A stretch of 5,169 bases of DNA from Candidatus Bipolaricaulota bacterium (lineage in GTDB: Bacteria > Bipolaricaulota > Bipolaricaulia > Bipolaricaulales > Bipolaricaulaceae): positions 1 to 5,169 of the forward strand of contig JAJOKL010000006.1 of NCBI GenBank assembly GCA_021129895.1, read 5' to 3'. The position numbers and the translations under genes were made by a program. How positions within the stretch are numbered: the stretch's first letter is position 1; each line of letters starts with the position of its first letter. Below the pieces are notes generated by a model, which worked only from the letters and a program-made list of their open reading frames with translations, was not told the origin of the DNA and made no database searches. Below are positions 1 to 5,169 of the stretch, one piece after another.

Positions 1-520
1 CGGTCCTCGCTATCCGGGCCCCGGATGCCCGGTGTGCGGTGATGGCCTCCGACGGCCAGGCCACCATGGAGACCCGGGTGATCAAGTCCGGGGCCAGGAA
101 GGTGCACCGCATCTCCGAGGGAAGGTGCTAGCCGGGTTCGCCGGCGGCACCGCCGACGGCCTGGCCCTGCTGGAGCGGTTGGAGGGGAAGCTGAAAGCCC
201 ATGGGTCCCTGCGGCGGGCGGCGGTGGAGCTCTCTAAGGAATGGCGCACCGACCGGGTCCTGCGGCGGCTGGAGGCGGTGATCCTGGCTGCCTCGGAGGA
301 GACGCTGCTTCTCATCACCGGCCAGGGGGATGTCCTTGAGCCGGACGACGGCCTGGCCGGGATCGGGACCGGCGGGGGCTATGCCCTGGCCGCTGCTCGG
401 GCCCTGATCCGCCATGCCGACCTCCCCCCGGCCGAGGTGGCAAGGAAGGCCCTGCTCATTGCCGCCGAGATCGACGTCTACACCAACGACCGCATTGTGC
501 TCGAGGAGGTGCGCTGGTGA
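1..520 (+). CDS. hslV: HslV (ClpQ/CodW) peptidase subunit, 5' partial, with an apparent -1 frameshift
   Basis: HslV is the proteolytic core of the cytoplasmic HslVU protease, an N-terminal-threonine peptidase of the proteasome beta-subunit fold that degrades proteins unfolded by HslU. The gene is read in two frames. From base 3, VLAIR...VMASDGQAT...ARKVHRISEG matches the N-terminal third of HslV, including the conserved Asp-Gly-Gln and the Lys corresponding to Lys33 (ARK). That frame meets TAG at 129-131. From base 122 the next frame continues exactly with KVLAGFAGGTAD, then WRTDR, LRRLEA, LLLITG, EPDDG, YALAAARAL and a YTNDRIVLEE tail typical of Bacillus/Thermotoga-type HslV. One missing G in the run at 119-121 explains the break. 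The window starts at about mature residue 2, so the start codon and catalytic Thr1 lie outside. An isolated start at 32 would give a non-HslV N-terminus and is not believable. The usual IGSGG reads IGTGG (Thr codon 368-370). The stop overlaps the hslU start by 4 nt. Confidence 0.93.
   Translation, partial: GPRYPGPGCPVCGDGLRRPGHHGDPGDQVRGQEGAPHLRGKVLAGFAGGTADGLALLERLEGKLKAHGSLRRAAVELSKEWRTDRVLRRLEAVILAASEETLLLITGQGDVLEPDDGLAGIGTGGGYALAAARALIRHADLPPAEVARKALLIAAEIDVYTNDRIVLEEVRW
503..510 (+). promoter_or_regulatory. Shine-Dalgarno of hslU
   Basis: GAGGAGGT lies inside the last codons of hslV, 6 nt before the GTG at 517. It supports the GTG start and, with the GTGA stop/start overlap, translational coupling that would keep HslV and HslU synthesis in step. 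Confidence 0.75.
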
Positions 521-1830
521 GCCTTCCCGGACTTACCCCCAGGGAGATCGTGCGGGAACTTTCCCGCTACATCGTGGGCCAGGAGGAGGCCAAGCGGGCG
601 GTGGCCATCGCCCTGAGGAACCGCATTCGCCGGGCCGCCCTCCCCGAAGAGGTGCGACGGGAGGTACGCCCCAAGAACATCCTCATGATCGGTCCCACTG
701 GGGTGGGGAAGACTGAGATCGCCAGGCGCCTAGCCCAGATCACCGACTCCCCCTTCCTCAAGGTGGAGGCCACCAAGTACACCGAGGTGGGGTATGTGGG
801 GCGAGACGTGGAGTCCATGATCAGGGATCTAGTGGAGGTGGCCATCTCCTTGGTGCGGGCCCGGGAGGCCCGGCGGGTGGAGCGGGAGGCGGAGAGGTAC
901 GTGGAGGAGCGGCTGCTGGAGGCGCTCCTTTCCGGGGTGGACGCCGGCGAGGGGGCAAGGGACAGGTTGCGGGAAAGGCTGCGGGCCGGGGAGCTAGAGG
1001 AGGCCTGGGTAGAGATCCCGGTTAAGGAATCCCTGGTCCCCCAGATCAACGTGTTTTCCGAGGCGGGCATGGACCAGTTCGGGATAGATCTCTCCCAGCT
1101 TTTCGCTGGCTTTCCTGCCCCCCGGAAGCTCAAGCGGATGACGGTGGCAAAAGCCCGGGACATCCTGCGGGAGGAGGCGCTGGAGCGGCTCCTCAACATG
1201 GAGGAGGTGCGGGCCGAGGGGTTGCGCCTGGCTGAGGAGGCGGGGATCGTGTTTATCGACGAGCTCGATAAGCTGGCCCTAGGTGGGCCGGAGGAGCGGA
1301 GCGGGCCCGGCGTCTCCCGTCAAGGGGTGCAACGGGACCTTCTGCCGCTGCTCGAGGGCACAACCGTCAGGACCAGGCATGGCACCGTGAGGACGGACAA
1401 CATCCTGTTCATCGCCGCCGGGGCCTTCTCCCAGGCCAAGCCCTCCGACCTCATGCCCGAACTGCAGGGGCGGCTTCCGATTCGGGTGGAGCTCCATCCC
1501 CTCACCGAGGAGCACTTCCGCAGGATCCTGGTGGAACCGGAGGACGCCCTTACCAAGCAGTATCGGGCCCTGCTCGCCACTGAGGGGGTGGAGGTGGAAT
1601 TCACCGCCGAGGCGATTTCCGAGGTGGCCCACGTGGCCGCTGAACTCAATCGCTCATTGGAGGACATCGGCGCCCGCCGGTTGATCACGGTCATGGAGCG
1701 GCTGATGGAGGAGTTGTCCTTCGAAGCGGACCGACACGTCGGGGAGCGGTTCGTGATCGATCGGGAGTACGTCCAAGCCCGGCTTTCCGGGCTGGCCGGC
1801 GACCTTGAACTGTCCCGCTACATCCTCTAA
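517..1830 (+). CDS. hslU: HslU (ClpY/CodX) AAA+ ATPase, unfoldase subunit of the HslVU protease
   Basis: HslU forms an ATP-driven hexameric ring that unfolds substrates and threads them into the HslV chamber in the cytoplasm. The 437-residue protein is full length for the family (E. coli about 443). Visible elements in order are the N-terminal TPREIV...YIVGQ block (7-22), Walker A GPTGVGKT (59-66), the GYVG pore loop (92-95), a variable charged I domain (about 105-235), Walker B with D248-E249 in VFIDELDK, the sensor-1 region NILFIAAGAF (295-304), the ELQGR arginine-finger motif (R319), and sensor-2 GARRL (385-389). The C-terminal LSRYIL corresponds to the tail that inserts between HslV subunits to activate them, so the partner interface looks intact. 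GTG is chosen as start because it fits the family N-terminus and has an SD 6 nt upstream. It is followed by a 50-nt gap with no convincing terminator. Confidence 0.98.
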   Translation: MSLPGLTPREIVRELSRYIVGQEEAKRAVAIALRNRIRRAALPEEVRREVRPKNILMIGPTGVGKTEIARRLAQITDSPFLKVEATKYTEVGYVGRDVESMIRDLVEVAISLVRAREARRVEREAERYVEERLLEALLSGVDAGEGARDRLRERLRAGELEEAWVEIPVKESLVPQINVFSEAGMDQFGIDLSQLFAGFPAPRKLKRMTVAKARDILREEALERLLNMEEVRAEGLRLAEEAGIVFIDELDKLALGGPEERSGPGVSRQGVQRDLLPLLEGTTVRTRHGTVRTDNILFIAAGAFSQAKPSDLMPELQGRLPIRVELHPLTEEHFRRILVEPEDALTKQYRALLATEGVEVEFTAEAISEVAHVAAELNRSLEDIGARRLITVMERLMEELSFEADRHVGERFVIDREYVQARLSGLAGDLELSRYIL

Positions 1831-1833
1831 AAC
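1805..1833 (+). promoter_or_regulatory. Candidate sigma-70 type promoter for the NEW3/ABC transporter unit
   Basis: TTGAAC (1805-1810) and TAAAAC (1828-1833) are separated by exactly 17 nt, each matching 4 of 6 consensus positions. The -35 box lies within the last codons of hslU and the -10 covers its stop codon. Transcription would begin near 1840, leaving a leader of about 40 nt before the ATG at 1881. The -35 is made from HslU codons, so a chance match is quite possible. Read-through from hslVU is the alternative, since no terminator is seen between the genes. Confidence 0.35.
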
Positions 1834-1867
1834 TCGCGTTAGCGCACCTTTCTTTGTTCGTATCGCC

Positions 1868-1878
1868 AAAGGAGGTGA
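1868..1878 (+). promoter_or_regulatory. Very strong Shine-Dalgarno that fixes the start of the NEW3 protein
   Basis: AAAGGAGGTGA is an 11-nt uninterrupted complement to the standard bacterial 16S rRNA 3' end, with GGAGG ending 5 nt before the ATG at 1881. It decides the start against an in-frame TTG at 1854, which has no SD and would put charged and irrelevant residues before the signal peptide. Its strength suggests high expression of the surface component relative to the downstream genes. Confidence 0.85.
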
Positions 1879-1880
1879 CC

Positions 1881-3110
1881 ATGGGCAAGGGAAGGGGCTT
1901 GGTCCTTGCAGTCACGATGGCAGTGGTGCTCACGGCGCTCGGTTTCGCCCAGACCACCCAACGGGGTTTCGAGTTCTACACCCAGTACCCATCCCTAGAG
2001 GTATTCCCTGGGCGAGAGGTCTCCCTGGAGATAAAACTCCAGAATACCGGCGCTCTGCCGGAGGATGTGACCTTAACTGTGTCCGGGCCGGAGGACTGGG
2101 AGGCCCGGTTTGAGACCGCTTCCTTTCCCATCCTCCGCATCCGGGGGGTTCACTTGCTCCCGGGGGAGGACCCGCTGACCATCCGGTTCAAAGCCCGTCC
2201 CCCGGAGGGGGCCGCGGGAGGGGATTACCAGTTCATCCTGGAGGCGGCCACCGCTGACGGGGCCATCCGCCGCACCCTCCAGGTGATGGTGAGCCTGCTC
2301 GCTGAGGAGGAGGAACCAGCGGAGGAGCCGGAGGAGGTGCTTCAGCTCCTCGTGGACTACCCGTCGCTGGAGGGCGCGGCCGGGGAGGACTTCACCTTCA
2401 CCATCCAGATCCGGAACCGGACCGACCAGGATCAAATGGTAGACCTCGCTGGCCGGGTACCGGCGGGCTGGCGCGCTTACTTCACCCCCCGCTGGCAGCA
2501 GGACACCCGCATCACCTCCATCAAGGTGAACGCCAACAGCACCGAGAACATCCGGTTCGTGGTCACCCCGCCCTATGGGGTGGAGCAGGGGGACTACCCT
2601 CTCACCTTCGTGGCCCAAGCGGGCGACTACCAGGCCACGTTGGAGCTCAAGGCGGTGGTGACCGGGACCTACGACCTGGGGTTGGCCAGTGAGGCCGAGG
2701 TCACCGGGGCCGGGGACACCTGGAACATCAAGGCGGTGGAGGGCCGGGAGCGGGTGTTCGTCATGTACCTGTACAACCGCGGTTCAGCCCCCATCACCAA
2801 CATCAAGTTCTTCGCCACCGAGCCCGAGGGCTGGGAGGTGGAGTTCCGGCCAGATACGGTGGAATCCCTGCCCCCCACGCTCACCCTGAATGACCTGGGC
2901 ACGGTGGAGGTGATGATCACCCCGCCGGAGCGGGCCATCCCCGGGGACTACCAGATCCGCATCACCGCCTCCGGGGCCGAGGATCATGCCACCGCCCAGC
3001 TGCGGGTGACCGTGGGGGCATCCGTGGGCTGGGGTTGGATCGGGGTCGGGGTGGTGGTGTTCGTGGTGGCCGGCCTGACCGCGGTGTTCGTCCGCCTGGG
3101 GAGGAGGTAG
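1881..3110 (+). CDS. Secreted, membrane-anchored protein with three NEW3/Ig-like repeats, ABC transporter-associated
   Basis: This 409-residue extracytoplasmic protein appears to be the partner of the ABC-2 transporter encoded next to it. Residues 1-23 form a signal peptide (basic MGKGRG, hydrophobic core, probable cleavage after GFA). Three beta-rich repeats follow at about 33-138, 153-261 and 264-378. Each has a central PxxWxxxF motif (PEDWEARF 70-77, PAGWRAYF 194-201, PEGWEVEF 315-322), then a GDY strand near its end (114, 237 and 355). Repeats 1 and 2 both begin with YPSLE (36-40 and 160-164). This is the pattern of NEW3 (PF10633-like, COG1470) domains. An acidic Glu/Pro linker (141-152) separates repeats 1 and 2. 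Residues 384-404 form one transmembrane helix followed by RLGRR, so the repeats should sit outside the membrane with a short cytoplasmic tail. The TAG is 3 nt before the ATPase start. The biochemical function is unknown; carbohydrate or envelope-polymer binding is only a guess from the fold. Confidence 0.85.
   Translation: MGKGRGLVLAVTMAVVLTALGFAQTTQRGFEFYTQYPSLEVFPGREVSLEIKLQNTGALPEDVTLTVSGPEDWEARFETASFPILRIRGVHLLPGEDPLTIRFKARPPEGAAGGDYQFILEAATADGAIRRTLQVMVSLLAEEEEPAEEPEEVLQLLVDYPSLEGAAGEDFTFTIQIRNRTDQDQMVDLAGRVPAGWRAYFTPRWQQDTRITSIKVNANSTENIRFVVTPPYGVEQGDYPLTFVAQAGDYQATLELKAVVTGTYDLGLASEAEVTGAGDTWNIKAVEGRERVFVMYLYNRGSAPITNIKFFATEPEGWEVEFRPDTVESLPPTLTLNDLGTVEVMITPPERAIPGDYQIRITASGAEDHATAQLRVTVGASVGWGWIGVGVVVFVVAGLTAVFVRLGRR
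3100..3108 (+). promoter_or_regulatory. Shine-Dalgarno of the ABC ATPase gene
   Basis: GGAGGAGGT overlaps the final codons and stop of the NEW3 gene and leaves 5 nt to the ATG at 3114. Its position inside the upstream gene implies co-translation from a shared transcript. Confidence 0.7.
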
Positions 3111-3113
3111 GCG

Positions 3114-4037
3114 ATGATCGCCCAGGCCCAGGGGCTGCGGAAGGCCTATGGGCCCGTGCAGGCGGTGGACGGCCTGACCCTTGAGATCCAGGAGGGGGAG
3201 ATCTACGGCCTTTTGGGCCCCAACGGCTCCGGTAAGACCACCACCATCCTCATCCTCTTGGGGCTCACCGAGCCCTCCGGAGGGGAGGTGCGGGTGGCCG
3301 GGTTCAACCCCACCCGGGAGGCGCTCAAGGTGAAGCGCATCGTGGGGTACCTGCCGGAGAACGTGGGCTTCTACGAGGACCTCACCGCCCGGGAGAACCT
3401 GCGCTACATCGCCCGCTTGAACGGAATCCCGGATAGCGACTCGAAGGCAAGGATCCAAGAGGTGCTGGAGCAGGTGGGGCTTTCCGATGTGGCCGACCGG
3501 CCGGTGGGGACCTACTCCCGCGGGATGCGCCAGAGGCTGGGGATCGCGGATGTGCTCATCAAGCGGCCCAAGCTCGCCATCCTGGACGAGCCCACCACCG
3601 GCATCGACCCCGAGGGCGCCAGCCAGATCCTGGACATGATCGTGGAGATGCGGCGGGAGCAGGGGCTCACCATCCTCCTCTCCTCGCATCTCCTGCACCA
3701 GGTACAGCGGGTGTGTGACCGGGTGGGGATCATGCACCAGGGGAAGCTGGTGGCCGAGGGCACGGTGGACGAGCTGGGGGCCAAGTCCTCCGGGGAGGGC
3801 GTGGAGCTGGAGGTCCAGGTGCGAGGTGCCGGGCCCGAGCTCCTGGCCGCGTTGGAGGCCCTGGAGGGGGTGCGTGAGGTGACCTCCGAGGATGGCCGGC
3901 TTCGGATCAGCTGCGACCGAGACGTACGGGGCCAGATCGCCCGCACCATCTTGGAACACGGGGCAGAGCTCCAGGAACTGCGCCGACGGGTGTTCACCTT
4001 GGAGGAGATCTACCTCCGCTATTTCCAAGGGGGATGA
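3114..4037 (+). CDS. ABC transporter ATP-binding protein (CcmA/NatA-like, ABC-2 class)
   Basis: This 307-residue cytoplasmic nucleotide-binding subunit should power the permease encoded immediately downstream. Motifs in order are the aromatic A-loop region (AYG, 11-13), Walker A GPNGSGKT (35-42), a Q-loop region reading GYLPEN (78-83) with Glu where many ABC ATPases have Gln, signature YSRGMRQ (134-140) in place of LSGGQ, Walker B LAILDEP (154-160, D158 and E159), D-loop TTGID (161-165) and switch His192 in SSH. Residues about 228-307 form a separate alpha/beta C-terminal domain ending in FTLEEIYLRYF, as in DUF4162-bearing ABC-2 ATPases. All catalytic residues needed for ATP hydrolysis are present. 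The non-canonical signature and Q-loop are common in this subfamily, to which bacitracin-, sodium- and antibiotic-export ATPases also belong. The substrate cannot be read from the sequence. Only one ATPase and one permease gene are present, so both presumably act as homodimers. Confidence 0.96.
   Translation: MIAQAQGLRKAYGPVQAVDGLTLEIQEGEIYGLLGPNGSGKTTTILILLGLTEPSGGEVRVAGFNPTREALKVKRIVGYLPENVGFYEDLTARENLRYIARLNGIPDSDSKARIQEVLEQVGLSDVADRPVGTYSRGMRQRLGIADVLIKRPKLAILDEPTTGIDPEGASQILDMIVEMRREQGLTILLSSHLLHQVQRVCDRVGIMHQGKLVAEGTVDELGAKSSGEGVELEVQVRGAGPELLAALEALEGVREVTSEDGRLRISCDRDVRGQIARTILEHGAELQELRRRVFTLEEIYLRYFQGG
4027..4033 (+). promoter_or_regulatory. Shine-Dalgarno deciding the permease start
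   Basis: AAGGGGG directly abuts the ATG at 4034 (no spacer) but lies 6 nt before the ATG at 4040. The second ATG is therefore the better initiation codon, and the apparent ATGA overlap with the ATPase stop is probably not used. Confidence 0.6.
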
Positions 4038-4039
4038 CG

Positions 4040-4969
4040 ATGAGGGTCGTGTTCTGGAAGGAGCTGGCGGACCTGTTCGGCAGCAAGCGCTTCATCATCC
4101 TGTTCTTCCTCATCCTCATCGTGGCTGGGGCCTCGGTGTACCTGGCTGGGCAGTCCCTGCGGGAAAACCCCCCGCAGGACCCGGCCTACGTGTACCTGAG
4201 CCTGTTCACCCGGGGGGCCGGGGGGCTGCCCTCGTTCCTATCGTTCCTGGCCTTCTTCGGCCCCCTGATCGGGGTGCTGCTGGGGTTCGACGCGATCAAC
4301 TCCGAGTTCTCCCGGGGCACGGTATCGCGGGTCCTTGCCCAGCCCATCTACCGGGATTCCTGGATCAACGGCAAGTTCCTGGCCGGGCTGGCCACGTTGG
4401 CCCTTGCCTTGGCCGGGATCATCCTGATTATCTTCGGGCTGGGACTTTATGCCCTGGGCTTTCCCCCGGACGGGGGGGAGCTGGCTCGGATGTTCACCTT
4501 CTTCCTGATCGGGTTGGTGTACCTGGGGTTCTGGCTGGCGTTGGGGATCCTGTTCTCCATCCTGTTCCGCCAGGCGGCCAGCTCGGCCTTGGCGTCCATC
4601 GCGGTTTGGCTGTTCTTCACCCTGTTTCTGTACATGGTGGCCGGGCTGCTCGCGGATCAGCTGGCCCCGGTGACCTTGCAGTCCCCGCCTGAGGTGTGGC
4701 AGCGACACGAGGCCATCAGGGACATGGTGCTGCGTTTCTCCCCGGTGACCCTGTTCGAGGAGGCCACCACCGCCATCCTCATCCCCAGCTACCGGGGGTT
4801 GGGGATCGCCACCCTCCTCACCCGGCAGGACATCCCCACCAACCCGCTGCCCTTGGGGCAGAGCTTGCTCATCGTGTGGCCCCAGCTGGTGAGCCTGATC
4901 GCCCTCAGCTCGGTCTGCTTCGGGATCTCGTACGTGATCTTCATGAAGAGGGAGATCCGGGCCACCTGA
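4040..4969 (+). CDS. ABC-2 type transporter permease, six transmembrane helices
   Basis: This 309-residue integral membrane subunit forms the translocation path energised by the upstream ATPase. From the ATG at 4040, hydrophobic helices lie at about 18-36, 64-83, 113-138, 149-176, 182-205 and 277-302, the usual ABC-2/NosY-like count. The cytoplasmic loop after helix 2 carries the family pattern DAINSEFSRGTVSRVLAQP (84-102) followed by a GKFLAG segment (111-116), expected to contact the ATPase. With the N-terminus inside and the basic C-terminal tail (FMKREIRAT) inside, the roughly 70-residue loop between helices 5 and 6 should be extracytoplasmic, where it could meet the NEW3 repeats. Start 4040 is preferred over 4034 on SD spacing; the difference is two residues. 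The gene lies 2 nt after the ATPase stop and is followed by an intrinsic terminator, so it is the last gene of the unit. Family assignment is secure, substrate is not. Confidence 0.93.
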   Translation: MRVVFWKELADLFGSKRFIILFFLILIVAGASVYLAGQSLRENPPQDPAYVYLSLFTRGAGGLPSFLSFLAFFGPLIGVLLGFDAINSEFSRGTVSRVLAQPIYRDSWINGKFLAGLATLALALAGIILIIFGLGLYALGFPPDGGELARMFTFFLIGLVYLGFWLALGILFSILFRQAASSALASIAVWLFFTLFLYMVAGLLADQLAPVTLQSPPEVWQRHEAIRDMVLRFSPVTLFEEATTAILIPSYRGLGIATLLTRQDIPTNPLPLGQSLLIVWPQLVSLIALSSVCFGISYVIFMKREIRAT

Positions 4970-4991
4970 GGGGCACAGAGACGGATACGGG

Positions 4992-5021
4992 GCGGGGCGT
5001 CTTGCGGCGCCCCGCTTTTTT
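4992..5021 (+). terminator. Intrinsic (rho-independent) terminator of the transporter unit
   Basis: GCGGGGCG (4992-4999) pairs perfectly with CGCCCCGC (5008-5015) around an 8-nt loop, followed directly by six T (5016-5021). It starts 23 nt after the permease stop. The 8-bp nearly all-G/C stem plus U tract is a textbook terminator and marks the operon end. Confidence 0.93.
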
Positions 5022-5034
5022 GTGCGAGGCCGAG

Positions 5035-5063
5035 TTGCCCCCGCCGGGTGGTGGTTCTAGAGT
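5035..5063 (+). promoter_or_regulatory. Candidate sigma-70 type promoter for the last reading frame
   Basis: TTGCCC (5035-5040) and TAGAGT (5058-5063) are 17 nt apart, each with 4 of 6 consensus matches. They sit just after the terminator, where a new unit should start. Transcription near 5070 would leave a leader of only about 14 nt, beginning at the SD, which is short and lowers confidence. Confidence 0.4.
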
Positions 5064-5069
5064 GAGAGC

Positions 5070-5077
5070 AAGGGGTG
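5070..5077 (+). promoter_or_regulatory. Shine-Dalgarno before the MscL-like start
   Basis: AAGGGGTG lies 6 nt before the ATG at 5084. Its spacing matches the other SDs in the window and is the main reason to accept 5084 as a true start. Confidence 0.5.
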
Positions 5078-5083
5078 GAACCG

Positions 5084-5164
5084 ATGTGGAAGGAATTCAA
5101 AGAGGTTATCTCCAAAGGGTACGTGTTTAGCGTCGGGGGCCTCCGGCTGGGGACTTCTCTGTAG
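5084..5164 (+). pseudogene. Possible start of mscL (large-conductance mechanosensitive channel), interrupted after about 14 codons
   Basis: A 26-codon frame opens MWKEFKEVISKGYV, close to the cytoplasmic N-terminal helix typical of MscL (pattern KEFKEF..(K/R)GNV). MscL is an inner-membrane pentamer that opens under hypo-osmotic stress and is usually about 130-150 residues. After GYV the family should continue into a hydrophobic DLAVG-type helix. Here the frame reads FSVGGLRLGTSL and ends at TAG 5162-5164. The +1 frame over the same bases gives LASGASG, faintly like the expected LAVG start of helix 1, so one or more indels or base errors near 5120-5130 are possible. Only about 85 bases remain in the window, so this may be a miscalled contig end, a true remnant, or an unrelated short peptide. 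The N-terminal resemblance is seen directly; the gene identity is inference. Confidence 0.35.
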
Positions 5165-5169
5165 GGCAA

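Noticed and set aside
32..121. Start of hslV at the ATG-like codon at 32 in the downstream frame
   Set aside because: The residues encoded before 122 in this frame do not resemble HslV, whereas the other frame over the same bases does.
567..1199. 210-codon minus-strand frame opposite hslU, rich in Ser and Arg
   Set aside because: Low-complexity antisense shadow of a conserved gene, with no SD and no family resemblance.
1834..1846. Small CGC/GCG hairpin after hslU as a terminator
   Set aside because: Only about 3 bp of stem and no U tract, so it is not a credible terminator.
1854..1880. TTG start nine codons upstream for the NEW3 protein
   Set aside because: No SD precedes it, and the ATG at 1881 has a perfect SD and begins a clean signal peptide.
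2784..4028. 414-codon open frame on the minus strand opposite the NEW3 and ATPase genes
   Set aside because: It is antisense to two well-supported genes, is rich in Gly, His, Pro and Leu with no recognisable motif, and is explained by GC-rich third codon positions removing stops on the opposite strand.
3892..4692. 266-codon plus-strand frame overlapping the ATPase end and the permease
   Set aside because: Out-of-frame shadow rich in Gly, Pro and Arg; the ATPase and permease frames carry all the recognisable motifs and membrane helices.
4789..5169. 126-codon minus-strand frame reaching the right window edge
   Set aside because: It runs through the permease 3' end and the terminator hairpin, has no family resemblance, and would require a transcript antisense to two supported units.
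1..5169. tRNA, rRNA, CRISPR array, transposase or attachment site
   Set aside because: No clustered direct repeats, no cloverleaf candidate, no transposase-like protein and almost no non-coding space outside 1831-1880 and 4970-5169.

Overview
This is a high-GC bacterial stretch (by eye roughly mid-60s % G+C) that is densely packed, with every supported gene on the + strand. Very strong Shine-Dalgarno (SD) sequences, 4-nt stop/start overlaps, GTG as well as ATG starts, and Arg/Glu-rich proteins fit a bacterium, perhaps a thermophile. HslU and HslV look most like the Bacillus CodX/CodW and Thermotoga versions. A Bipolaricaulota (Acetothermia), Thermotogota-like or high-GC Firmicute source is possible, but the sequence alone does not settle it.

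Region 1 (1-1830) encodes the two-component HslVU (ClpQY) protease. hslV, the N-terminal-nucleophile peptidase, is cut by the left window edge and carries a one-base deletion in a G run near 119-121. hslU, the AAA+ unfoldase, is complete and translationally coupled to hslV through a GTGA overlap.

Region 2 (1881-4969) is a three-gene unit. It encodes a secreted, C-terminally membrane-anchored protein with three tandem NEW3/Ig-like repeats, an ABC ATPase of the CcmA/NatA-like ABC-2 class with a C-terminal DUF4162-like domain, and a six-helix ABC-2 permease. Spacing of 3 nt and 2 nt between the genes points to one operon and one membrane complex. The natural reading is an exporter or envelope-remodelling transporter with a dedicated extracytoplasmic partner; its substrate is unknown. 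A candidate sigma-70 type promoter overlaps the 3' end of hslU, and a strong intrinsic terminator (4992-5021) ends the unit.

Region 3 (5022-5169) is a new transcription unit with a candidate promoter, an SD and a short reading frame from 5084. Its first 13 residues resemble the start of the large-conductance mechanosensitive channel MscL, but the frame loses the resemblance and stops at 5162-5164. The two apparent lesions (hslV, mscL-like) both lie within about 120 nt of a window end, so sequence quality at contig ends is a simple explanation.

I found no tRNA, rRNA, CRISPR array, insertion sequence or prophage gene. The most interesting element is the NEW3-repeat/ABC-2 transporter unit, a recognisable gene association with no known substrate.
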